Source of the DNA: a virus
Length of the DNA stretch: 25,260 nucleotides
Virus record (IMG/VR): IMGVR_UViG_3300009149_003671
Coordinates: 1 to 25,260 of that record
Strand: one strand, 5' to 3'
In this document: one piece after another, positions 15,039 to 21,326 of the stretch
Numbering within the stretch: position 1 is the stretch's first letter
Layout: the number at the start of each line of letters is the position of its first letter
The notes under the pieces: generated by a model
What the model saw: the letters and a program-made list of their open reading frames with translations, nothing else
What the model was told of the DNA's origin: nothing
Database searches by the model: none
Program-made: the position numbers and the translations under genes

Positions 15039-15568
15039 GCCTCGACTCCTTCCACGCTGTCGAACTTCCAACGGAACCACAACGTGGACTCGACGTCCCA
15101 GCCGTAGAGGTCAGGCTCCCCCATGGGGACCATTCTGGTGGCGTTCTGTCCGCGTTCCGTCAGGTGCATGGCGTCGTAGTCCTTGCTCATGGCCTCGAAG
15201 TCAAGCACCTCCTCACCCACGCGCGTCTGGTGCTGGTACACGGACATGAGCTTCTTCAGGTCGGACAAGGAATCGACGATAGCCACCTTCGCGGCCTTCG
15301 GGTGAAGGATCCACGCCTCCCCTCGGGACAGCACCATGGAGGAGCCAGCCCAGGCGCTACCTCCCTCGTGGTAGGTGCTCGTCCAGAGGCCGCCGGTCGG
15401 CTTCACGTACCTGTTCTTGACGGGGGTGAACTTGGATCGAGACGGCTTCGCTCCCATGAACAACTGGGCAGGGGCCTTGACCTTCCCGCCCTTGAGTCGG
15501 GGAAGCATGCGTCGGTTCTCCGCTTCGCAGCAGAGATCGTGAAGAACACCTAGCAGCCCCTCGATCAC
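15035..15568 (-). CDS. GLWTS/WDVES-type phage protein with a leader ending in CCE
   Basis: GTG 15568 follows AGGGGG and lies 8 bases after the previous stop. The 177-residue protein has KPTGGLWTS (56-64), VLDFEAMSKDYDAMHL (121-136) and YGWDVESTLWFRW (155-167). The order GLWxS ... (D/E)A..KDYD ... WDVES recalls small uncharacterised proteins of phages and actinobacteria, which I know only as hypothetical; the layout is somewhat reminiscent of ADP-ribosyltransferase-like folds. The N-terminus MIEGLLGVLHDLCCEAEN is an amphipathic leader ending in Glu-Ala, similar in kind to those at 18082 and 8795. Function is unproven. Confidence 0.75.
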   Translation of the reverse strand: MIEGLLGVLHDLCCEAENRRMLPRLKGGKVKAPAQLFMGAKPSRSKFTPVKNRYVKPTGGLWTSTYHEGGSAWAGSSMVLSRGEAWILHPKAAKVAIVDSLSDLKKLMSVYQHQTRVGEEVLDFEAMSKDYDAMHLTERGQNATRMVPMGEPDLYGWDVESTLWFRWKFDSVEGVEA

Positions 15569-15576
15569 AGGACCCC

Positions 15577-16977
15577 CTATCCAATGTCCGACTGGATCAA
15601 GCGCATGGATCGGATCGGTGCCTCGCGGACGATCTGGTAGTCACTCACCCAGCCGGCATTCAGCGTCTGGTGCAGGTACCGGCTGTCGATCACGACTGCC
15701 CACAGGTCCCTGGTGCCTGCTCCTTTCAGGTCCACGGCGATTCCTTCGGCGCGGCTCATGGAGCTCGTCAAGAACAGGCCGGACGGCAGCTTCTTCGCGT
15801 TCTTGTATTGGCTTCGGTCCCCACTGGGTCGGGCCGTGTAGAGGGTCAGCTTCTTGCCGGGCTTCCGCGAAGAACCTGGGCTCTTCAGTTCTGCAACCAG
15901 GCTGAAGTAGTCCTGCTCGAGGGTCTCCTCGCCTGCGGGGAAGAAATCAGTGTCCCTGGCGTCAAGAACGTCCTCAACCGTGTCGTCCCAGAACAAGGTG
16001 AACTGTGCGTCGTCGTTGCTCTTGTTCTTAGGCCACAGGCGGACAACGCTGCCGTCTACAGGATCCAGCAGGTCGTCATTGAGCCGACGCCACTTCTCCT
16101 CGTCGTGATACGTGTATTGAGGGGTGACTGTGATCTTCGTGCCGCCCCACTCTTCCAGGCGTCGCACGGCCTTCATAACCGTGGCCGCGTTCTTCCGCTG
16201 GAGCTTCCTGGTCTTCTTGAGTATCTCCTCGGACTCAGGACCTCCTACCTCGTCCCACCAACCCTCGTTGTCGTCCGGCCAGAGGTTCTCGACGTAGTCC
16301 TTCAGGTCCGCTGGATAGGTCCCCAGGTCAAACTCCACCTTGGAGGCTCCCCCCTCGCAGAGATCACCACGGTCCTGTTCCATACGGAGGGCGATAGCCT
16401 GCCAGAAGTTCCCCGGCTCAGGCACAGCGTTGCGGTAGGTCGACTCCACGGGTCCTTCCGGGGCGTCAGGATCCTGGTCCAGGAAGTTCTGCTTCAGGAA
16501 GAAGTTCCTGCCCTTGTAGGGGACCTCGTTCATGGCCGCTCGGATCAGCTTGTTCCTGCGTGCAGCCACCTTGAGCTCTTCGACAGCCCCGGCTTGATCG
16601 GTGCCGCTGAACTCGAAGGTCTTGACGACGCTGCCCTCCCCCTCACCGTCCGGGCCACGCTCGATCACCTTGACCTGAAGCACGACGGGATCGTCCTTCT
16701 CAGGAGCAGGGTCGTCTTCAGGCTCGTTCGCTACGGGGTCCGCAGCGGCGGGAGGAGCGCCTGAGGCTGGAGGGGCTGCGCCCTGCTGCGCTCCGGCGTC
16801 ACGGGCGTCAAGTTCCGCCTCAATGTCGGCTGCATTCATGTTCTCCGCGGCAAGCTCGTCGTCGGAGAGCTTCAGCAGATCCTCGAGCTGTGCGTCAGTG
16901 AGCTTGGCAAGCGGGTTCTCCGCCTCGTAGACCTTGCTAGCCTGAATAAGGGCCGAAGGTAGGGAGCGGTGGAGCAT
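15577..16977 (-). CDS. Cargo-type multidomain protein, C-terminus ADP-ribosyltransferase-like
   Basis: ATG 16977 has AGGAGA upstream. The 466-residue protein opens MLHRSLPSALIQASK, a divergent leader with Gln where the cleaved Glu usually stands, then VYEAENPLAKL. A Pro/Ala/Asp-rich linker follows (about 60-100). The C-terminal 95 residues read LTLYTARPSGDRSQ, then PSGLFLTSSMSRAEGIAVDL and YQIVREAPIRSMRLI. The Arg, Ser-Ser and Glu in this order resemble the R-S-E pattern of ADP-ribosyltransferases. T4 Alt is an ADP-ribosyltransferase packed in the head by a similar leader. The assignment is tentative because the usual E-x-E is not clear. Confidence 0.75.
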   Translation of the reverse strand: MLHRSLPSALIQASKVYEAENPLAKLTDAQLEDLLKLSDDELAAENMNAADIEAELDARDAGAQQGAAPPASGAPPAAADPVANEPEDDPAPEKDDPVVLQVKVIERGPDGEGEGSVVKTFEFSGTDQAGAVEELKVAARRNKLIRAAMNEVPYKGRNFFLKQNFLDQDPDAPEGPVESTYRNAVPEPGNFWQAIALRMEQDRGDLCEGGASKVEFDLGTYPADLKDYVENLWPDDNEGWWDEVGGPESEEILKKTRKLQRKNAATVMKAVRRLEEWGGTKITVTPQYTYHDEEKWRRLNDDLLDPVDGSVVRLWPKNKSNDDAQFTLFWDDTVEDVLDARDTDFFPAGEETLEQDYFSLVAELKSPGSSRKPGKKLTLYTARPSGDRSQYKNAKKLPSGLFLTSSMSRAEGIAVDLKGAGTRDLWAVVIDSRYLHQTLNAGWVSDYQIVREAPIRSMRLIQSDIG

Positions 16978-17068
16978 GTGCTTCTCCTGGGAACGGGTGC
17001 TGGCAGTCTACCGGATCTGGCCCTGCGCCTCACGTAAGGGTTCAGTATCACGGTAGAGAGCCCTAGCG

Positions 17069-17083
17069 TGCAATCGGGTTGCA
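17069..17083. repeat. 15-bp palindrome copy 5 (one mismatch)
   Basis: TGCAATC-G-GGTTGCA. It lies 23 bases beyond the stop of the capsid-like gene and 91 bases before ATG 16977. As read on the minus strand, TTGCAC from its right half is followed after 17-18 bases by TGATACT, a fair -10. Confidence 0.85.
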
Positions 17084-17106
17084 CAGCGAAGCGCCCGTGC
17101 GGGTCA

Positions 17107-18015
17107 CTACCCCAAGGTCTTTACCCTGATCTTCTGGTAGTTCCGGTCGTCCACGAGGTACTTGGAGCCACGCCAGGCGAGGCCGATCCCGCTCTCGCCC
17201 GAGAGCAGGTGGAACTGGAGCCTGTAGGGGCAGAACACGTAACCGGCGTCCAGGTGACTCTTGCCGACGCGGGCCACGAGCACCTCCCTGGGGGTCATGG
17301 CGGGGACCACGATCACCTTGTGCGAATCCCCCTCTGGGGTGTAGCTGTGTCGCGGGCTCATGACCACCACGTTGCCGGGTCCGTGCATGGTGTCCCGCCA
17401 GATCATGGTGGACAGGAACTCGATCTCCTGATCCAGAGGACGGAGGTGGGGCGGGGCTCCTGGGCGCTGGGAAGCCACCAGTAGGTCCTGCCAGACGATC
17501 TTGAAGATCTCCTCGAACATGGTCTGGACCATGGAGTCTGCGGCCATTTGGTGAGCCCCGGACTCGTCAGGAAGGGTGCCCTGGTGGACCGTGCCGAGTC
17601 GCCGAACAGTAGCCCGAACCTCGTTCGTCAGGACCCGCATGTTCACTTCGCGAACGTCGGTGTCACCAGAGCTTCGCCCCAGGGTCGGAGGGCTGTAGTA
17701 GCCGATCGACGCAATGGGGTACCCCTCGAAGGGCTGCACGGAGACCAAGTCGAAAATGGGGCTGCTGTAGAGGAACTTCCCGATCGAACGGAGCAGAACA
17801 TTCACCCAGTCGTCGCTGAAATACTTCTGAAGTCGGTTCAGGACACCCGGCTGGGGGTTGTCCGTGATCTCGTCGAAGTACTTGCGTTGATTGAGGAGGA
17901 CACGGGCCACGACCCAGTCCTTGTGCTGATCCTCGCCGAGCTTCTCACACCAGTGGAAGCCTTCGTTCCACATGCCGAGCACGGCGTCGCTTCGGATATC
18001 TGCGCTACTGACCAC
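17107..18015 (-). CDS. T4 gp23-like capsid-fold protein, compact form
   Basis: GTG 18015 is chosen for the AAGGAG about nine bases upstream. The 302-residue protein has VLLRSIGKFLYSSPIFDLVS with VQPFEGYPIASIGYY (92-107), matching the VQPMxGPxG region of gp23. A long helix follows (MVQTMFEEIFKIVWQDLLVAS), then HGPGNVVVMSP (211-221) and VARVGKSHLDAGYVFCPYRLQF (248-268), matching the gp23 VGYKGxxxYDAGxFYAPY region. The end, KYLVDDRNYQKIRVKTL, also fits. T4 gp23 has 521 residues, so this form lacks insertions and the long N-terminal arm. It is a major capsid or vertex protein; no leader cleavage site is obvious. Confidence 0.68.
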   Translation of the reverse strand: MVSSADIRSDAVLGMWNEGFHWCEKLGEDQHKDWVVARVLLNQRKYFDEITDNPQPGVLNRLQKYFSDDWVNVLLRSIGKFLYSSPIFDLVSVQPFEGYPIASIGYYSPPTLGRSSGDTDVREVNMRVLTNEVRATVRRLGTVHQGTLPDESGAHQMAADSMVQTMFEEIFKIVWQDLLVASQRPGAPPHLRPLDQEIEFLSTMIWRDTMHGPGNVVVMSPRHSYTPEGDSHKVIVVPAMTPREVLVARVGKSHLDAGYVFCPYRLQFHLLSGESGIGLAWRGSKYLVDDRNYQKIRVKTLG

Positions 18016-18081
18016 GGGACTACACTCCTTGCGTGGGTTGGGAGGGCAGCTTACCAGCCGAGGGCTGGACCTGATCATTTG

Positions 18082-18855
18082 CTAGCGGTACCTGCCGTAG
18101 CTTCGATCACTGTCGTGCCTGCGGTATTCGGGACGCGCACGCTCCCGGTAACTGGGCACGGACTTCTTGGACTTGTCGGTGAAACCGATCTCGCTGGCCA
18201 GCATGTAGGTCAGCTTGTCGGCACCACCTTGGAGCTTGATCCCGATCCTGACGTTCTCGCCTACACGGGCAGGACCCTTGAGCCACATGATCTGACCCAC
18301 GCCTCCCTTGTGCTTTCCCGAAATGACCTCGACAGAATCGAACTTGGAGATCCTGGGAGGAGGGGGAGCTTCCACAGGTAGGCTGCCTGCGGCGTCGATC
18401 AGCTTGTCGGCAGTCCGAAGATCGGCAGAGGTCACGTCCCCTCCGCGCTGCTTGTGGATCTCCATGTTGGTCTTCAACCGCTCGGACACGCCGACGAACT
18501 GCCTCGTGTCCAGAATGGGGGAGGACCCACGTAGGACCTTGAGCGCGTATTCCAGGTCATTGAGCTCGCTGAACATATCCCCGGCCAGGAACCAGTCCCG
18601 AGCGTTGGTCAACAGGGCGAACTTCTCGATCAGGTCAGCGAGCTCCTCTGGGGTGGGGTTCTTCTTGATCAGAAGCGAGGACGGCCTGGGGGCCTTCTTG
18701 ACCTTGGGCTCAGGGTCGGCCTCAGGGGCGCCCTTCTTGACCTTGATCTTCCTACAGCGTCCTGTCTTCGGGTCACGCCGGGATCCCGGTGGGCACCGAT
18801 TCTTCGCCTCCACCAGGAAGGCGAGTTCTTCTAAAACCGTGCGGATAAACGTCAT
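18082..18855 (-). CDS. Cargo-type protein: LVE leader, two-Cys adaptor-like motif, KOW-like domain
   Basis: ATG 18855 starts a 257-residue protein. Residues 1-17 are MTFIRTVLEELAFLVEA, a leader ending L-V-E before Ala. Residues 21-34 read C-P-P-G-S-R-R-D-P-K-T-G-R-C, close to the two-cysteine adaptor motif known from large eukaryotic DNA viruses. A Lys/Pro-rich linker and a helical middle region follow. Residues 172-225 (FDSVEVISGKHKGGVGQIM) form a KOW-type SH3-like domain, usually RNA- or protein-binding. The C-terminus HDSDRSYGRYR shares RSYGR with 22809-23369. An internal virion protein with nucleic-acid contacts is the best inference. Confidence 0.8.
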   Translation of the reverse strand: MTFIRTVLEELAFLVEAKNRCPPGSRRDPKTGRCRKIKVKKGAPEADPEPKVKKAPRPSSLLIKKNPTPEELADLIEKFALLTNARDWFLAGDMFSELNDLEYALKVLRGSSPILDTRQFVGVSERLKTNMEIHKQRGGDVTSADLRTADKLIDAAGSLPVEAPPPPRISKFDSVEVISGKHKGGVGQIMWLKGPARVGENVRIGIKLQGGADKLTYMLASEIGFTDKSKKSVPSYRERARPEYRRHDSDRSYGRYR

Positions 18856-18872
18856 GGTCGCAGAGGTCCTCG

Positions 18873-19310
18873 TTAGAGCGATCGAAGGACTTCTTTGAGC
18901 TCGTCCTTCGCGAGCACTTCTCGGTCACGGAGCAGGTGCTTCGCTGCCAACACGCAACGTAGGGCGTTGTCGAACGTAGGGTTGTCGGGTGAGTCCTCGC
19001 TCGCGTCGTTCAGGAGGCTCTCGACCTTGTTGAGCATTTGCACGCTCGACTTCTCCCACTGGGTAGGGGTCGCCTCGTGCAGGTCGCCCTCGAAGACACC
19101 GGGGTCGTCGTTCATGTGCCCGTCCTCGAGGGCAGCGCGCACCTTCTTGGGTAGCTGCTTCCAGAACATGCCCTCGTACTTCTTCGCCTCCCTACGACTG
19201 ATCCCGGCGGCAATGAGCCAGCGCCACTGATCTTCTTCGTCGCTCGTGTCCCAGTTGCGCTGGTGATTGACGCTCGCCTCAGCGAGTAGTGCTGGCTTCG
19301 TGCGGTGCAT
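18873..19310 (-). CDS. Cargo-type protein with MHRTKPALLAEA leader
   Basis: ATG 19310 has GGAG upstream and a promoter-like region with palindrome copy 6 ahead. The 145-residue protein begins MHRTKPALLAEASVN, the shared leader with L-A-E before Ala. The rest is acidic and helical, with WDTSDEEDQWRWLIAAGISRR and FEGDLHEATPTQWEKSSVQM, and ends in a basic-acidic helix (LLRDREVLAKDELKEVLRSL). No known domain is visible. It starts the block that continues with the KOW-type and capsid-like genes. Confidence 0.82.
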   Translation of the reverse strand: MHRTKPALLAEASVNHQRNWDTSDEEDQWRWLIAAGISRREAKKYEGMFWKQLPKKVRAALEDGHMNDDPGVFEGDLHEATPTQWEKSSVQMLNKVESLLNDASEDSPDNPTFDNALRCVLAAKHLLRDREVLAKDELKEVLRSL

Positions 19311-19336
19311 TCGGTGCTCCTGTGCTCGTGACGACC

Positions 19337-19366
19337 AGTGTAGTGGGGGGAGGGGCCCTCTTGCAA
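19337..19366 (-). promoter_or_regulatory. Candidate promoter overlapping palindrome copy 6
   Basis: On the minus strand TTGCAA (19361-19366) is followed after 18 bases by TACACT (19337-19342). It would serve the gene at 19310, whose ATG is 26 bases further on. As at 2918-2945, the palindrome supplies the -35 half. Confidence 0.5.
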
Positions 19367-19376
19367 TCGGGTTGCA
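19362..19376. repeat. 15-bp palindrome copy 6 (one mismatch)
   Basis: TGCAATC-G-GGTTGCA, identical with copies 3 and 5. It lies 51 bases before ATG 19310 and at the border of the long stretch without genes. Confidence 0.85.
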
Positions 19377-19423
19377 GCGTAGCCGCATGCTCGTGGTGAC
19401 CCGGTCGGTGCTCGCTACAAGGG

Positions 19424-19833
19424 GGTGTAGTGGGGGGCGCTTAGCCTCGTGTAAGGGTGCGGAATCCCTGTAGTGGGGCCTAGCGGCCCTCTCGGTCGGG
19501 CGAGTGTTCTTCGGTGCGGGTCACTACGCCTGGAAAACGTAGGCTCCCTCGGTCGATCACTCTCTCCTTATGGATCTCGAGGATCAGCCCGCAGATTTCA
19601 GCGTTTTCATGCGGGTGTAGTGCGGGGTGTAGTCGTGCCGGAGCGGTGTTGGAGCGCGTACACAGCGACGGCCCAGACGCTCGTTGGATTGTCTGGGCCG
19701 CGCTTGCTCTCTGCTACACCTGATCTGGCTCGCTGGGATTTCACCCAGCGCCTACACCCGACCAACCTCAGGGGTTACCCCTGGTCGGCGTCCTTTGGGT
19801 TTGACCCCTCAGGCGAGTGCCGTGCTCTACACC
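19424..19833. ncRNA. Candidate multibranched structured RNA
   Basis: Several complementary pairs nest without conflict: GGTGTAG 19424-19430 with CTACACC 19827-19833 (outer); CGGGTGTAG 19612-19620 with CTACACCCG 19752-19760; GGTGTAG 19626-19632 with CTACACC 19714-19720; CGGCCCAGAC 19669-19678 with GTCTGGGCCG 19691-19700; CGCTGGG 19731-19737 with CCCAGCG 19744-19750. Beside these, AGGGG-TTA-CCCCT at 19770-19782 forms a short hairpin inside CGACCA/TGGTCG (19759-19764 with 19782-19787). This looks like a multi-helix RNA rather than random sequence. Strand is not determined and it is not a known tRNA, tmRNA or intron that I recognise. Confidence 0.45.
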
Positions 19834-20246
19834 ACCACCGTATTGAACGGGTGCGAATGCAGCGAGCAATGCCCTTCTCGTCCTTGCTGCGGTCCGGTTA
19901 CTGCCCGTGAAGGTAGCTGGCCATGCGCCGCAAGAGCTCGTTGAGCCGACTGTGTTCTGCCCACCCCTCTACGCGGCCTTGCGGCAGAGCAGCGGAACGG
20001 CTGGTTCACAGCCCCGCGACCACGTCCCCCCAGGAAGGGATCCCTTTTCTGATTCGTTCCTACCTCGCGGCGGTGACTTGTCAGGGCCAGGACCCCTCAC
20101 TTCAAGACTGAAGCGGCTTCGAGTAGCGGGCTGATCTCGCTCTCCGGGTGGCGGGAGTCACCTCGGTTCGGCTTTCGCCTCGCCTTGGTTGGGCCCGTTC
20201 TCCGGTGCGCCTATCGGCTGCTCCCTCGAACAGGCAGGAGTAGATC

Positions 20247-20303
20247 ATGAGCGTTTCTGTCGTTCAAACACAAACTCAAGAATTTCTTCAGGCGGTGCTG
20301 TGA
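20247..20303 (+). CDS. Possible 18-residue plus-strand peptide
   Basis: GGCAGGAG lies seven to eight bases before ATG 20247, and an 18-codon frame (MSVSVVQTQTQEFLQAVL) ends at TGA 20303. Three bases later palindrome copy 7 begins, the same stop-then-palindrome spacing seen behind the portal gene. Base composition is more A/T-rich than the surroundings. It may be a leader peptide or chance; no homology can be judged at this length. Confidence 0.3.
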   Translation: MSVSVVQTQTQEFLQAVL

Positions 20304-20306
20304 GCC

Positions 20307-20321
20307 TGCAATCCGATTGCA
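20307..20321. repeat. 15-bp palindrome copy 7 (perfect)
   Basis: TGCAATC-C-GATTGCA, the same as copy 1. It sits in the gene-free stretch, three bases beyond the stop of the possible 18-residue peptide, and 38 bases from a copy of CCTCACGTAAGG. Confidence 0.85.
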
Positions 20322-20477
20322 GACAGGGTGCGGCAGGGGGCTCCAGTGTGGGAATGACCCTCACGTAAGGCGTCAGAAGCGTAGCGGAGAAGCTGAGAAG
20401 GGAAGGGTGTGAGGGAAGTCGTGCTGTACGAACGGCGTAAGGGTGTCTGCGCTATGGGGTGGAGGTTCTATCCCACC

Positions 20478-20840
20478 TCACAGCAGCCAGTTGACGAACA
20501 GCGCCCAGACCGCAGCGCTGAAGATCATGGAGAGACAGCACCCACAGGAGCGGAGTTCACCCTCATAGGCTCGGGCTGCTGCGAGTCCCCTGGAGGCGGG
20601 TGAGTAGGCTGCGGGTGAGTAGGCTGCGAGGGAGGAGGCTCGCTCGTGGTGACACGACAGGTGAATGAGGGAGGGCGGCCTGTCCAGAACGACCCAGTGG
20701 TCTGGCCCTGGGTAGACCAGGGAATCGCAGTGTCGGCAGAGACCGAGCGGGAGGTCAGGGATCTCGTGAGCGGGGAGCCTCTCAGAGCTGGGTCTGTTCG
20801 GCTGGGAAGGGGGCGAGGGTGGAGTCGGTGCTCCTTCCAT
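20478..20840 (-). CDS. Small Cys-motif protein with C-terminal membrane anchor
   Basis: ATG 20840 lies 9 bases after the previous stop, with AGGG upstream. The 120-residue protein has a Pro-rich start (residues 4-18), then LCRHCDSLV (Cys35, Cys38) and HLSCHHE (Cys63, His64, His65), a plausible zinc site. A duplicated AAYSP (72-81) comes from a 15-bp tandem repeat. The last 18 residues (LSMIFSAAVWALFVNWLL) are a strong membrane segment, preceded by CGCC. Tail-anchored topology is likely. It may act in lysis or membrane attachment, but no family is recognised. Confidence 0.65.
   Translation of the reverse strand: MEGAPTPPSPPSQPNRPSSERLPAHEIPDLPLGLCRHCDSLVYPGPDHWVVLDRPPSLIHLSCHHERASSLAAYSPAAYSPASRGLAAARAYEGELRSCGCCLSMIFSAAVWALFVNWLL
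20596..20625. repeat. 15-bp tandem repeat, two perfect copies
   Basis: GCGGGTGAGTAGGCT occurs at 20596-20610 and again at 20611-20625, inside the gene at 20478-20840. It is in frame and gives the duplicated AAYSP-type segment. Confidence 0.85.
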
Positions 20841-20849
20841 ATCTGTGCC

Positions 20850-21326
20850 CTAGCGAATGCCCAATGCTCGAACGATTCCTTGGAGGTACTTCAGCTCCTT
20901 CTGGAACTCCTTGGCCCTGTCGAAGAGTTCCAGGGTCGCGGTGTCCCTGGAGCGTGCCGCTGCCTCCATGAGACGAATAGAGGCGGACCACAGCAGGACA
21001 AGCCGGAACAGCGTCCTGTGAATCTGTTGTGTGGTGTGGGGTCCCTGCTTCAGGAGCAGGTTATGCCTGATATAGAGCATTCTGGGTTCGCCGAGCAGCA
21101 GGCTGTACCCGACCTTGTCGAGGTGGTCCTCGATCTCTTGTGCCAGTCCCTGCGATCTGTCGGCGAGCTCCACCTGGAAATCCATGAGCCCGTCTACTCG
21201 TTGAGCCGCAGACAGGTAAGCGATCAGGTCCTCTTCGCTCTTGTCGGCGTCCTTCTTGAGAAGGCGCAGGTCCACGTCTCTTCCCTCGTGCAGTCTCAAC
21301 AGGCGCGGCGGTGTGCGGTGACTCAC
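20850..21326 (-). CDS. Cargo-type helical protein, paralogue A
   Basis: GTG 21326 overlaps the upstream stop (GTGA) behind AGGAGA. The 158-residue protein begins MSHRTPPRLLRLHEGRD, with L-H-E before Gly as cleavage-like site. The body is helical: SEEDLIAYLSAAQRVDGLM, then LAQEIEDHLDKVGY, then LFRLVLLWSASIRLMEAA. It is clearly related along its length to 22330-22806 (shared DGL..FQ.E, LAQEIEDHLD, RTLFR, KELKYLQGI/AELRKIQEI), so the two arose by duplication. No known domain is seen. A packaged internal protein is inferred. Confidence 0.82.
   Translation of the reverse strand: MSHRTPPRLLRLHEGRDVDLRLLKKDADKSEEDLIAYLSAAQRVDGLMDFQVELADRSQGLAQEIEDHLDKVGYSLLLGEPRMLYIRHNLLLKQGPHTTQQIHRTLFRLVLLWSASIRLMEAAARSRDTATLELFDRAKEFQKELKYLQGIVRALGIR

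Larger units (their letters stand above)
19377..20477. other. 1.1-kb stretch without convincing protein genes
   Basis: Open frames here (for example plus-strand 19473-19910) have Ser/Arg/Leu-rich, low-quality products and no ribosome-binding sites. The region instead holds repeated TGTAGTGGGG motifs (19339, 19426, 19469), complementary CTACACC motifs (19714, 19752, 19827), several strong hairpins, the 12-bp palindrome AAGGGATCCCTT (20035-20046), a short plus-strand frame (20247) and palindrome copy 7. In a genome this compact such a gap suggests an RNA gene, a replication or packaging signal, or regulatory DNA. Confidence 0.75.

Noticed and set aside
19473-19910. A 145-codon plus-strand frame in the gene-free stretch
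   Set aside because: No ribosome-binding site, Ser/Arg-rich random-like product, and it overlaps the strongly paired segments.
19980-20035. tRNA-like GGCTGGTTCACAGCC arm
   Set aside because: No matching acceptor, D or anticodon arms could be built, and the loop is not a TTCRANY T-loop.
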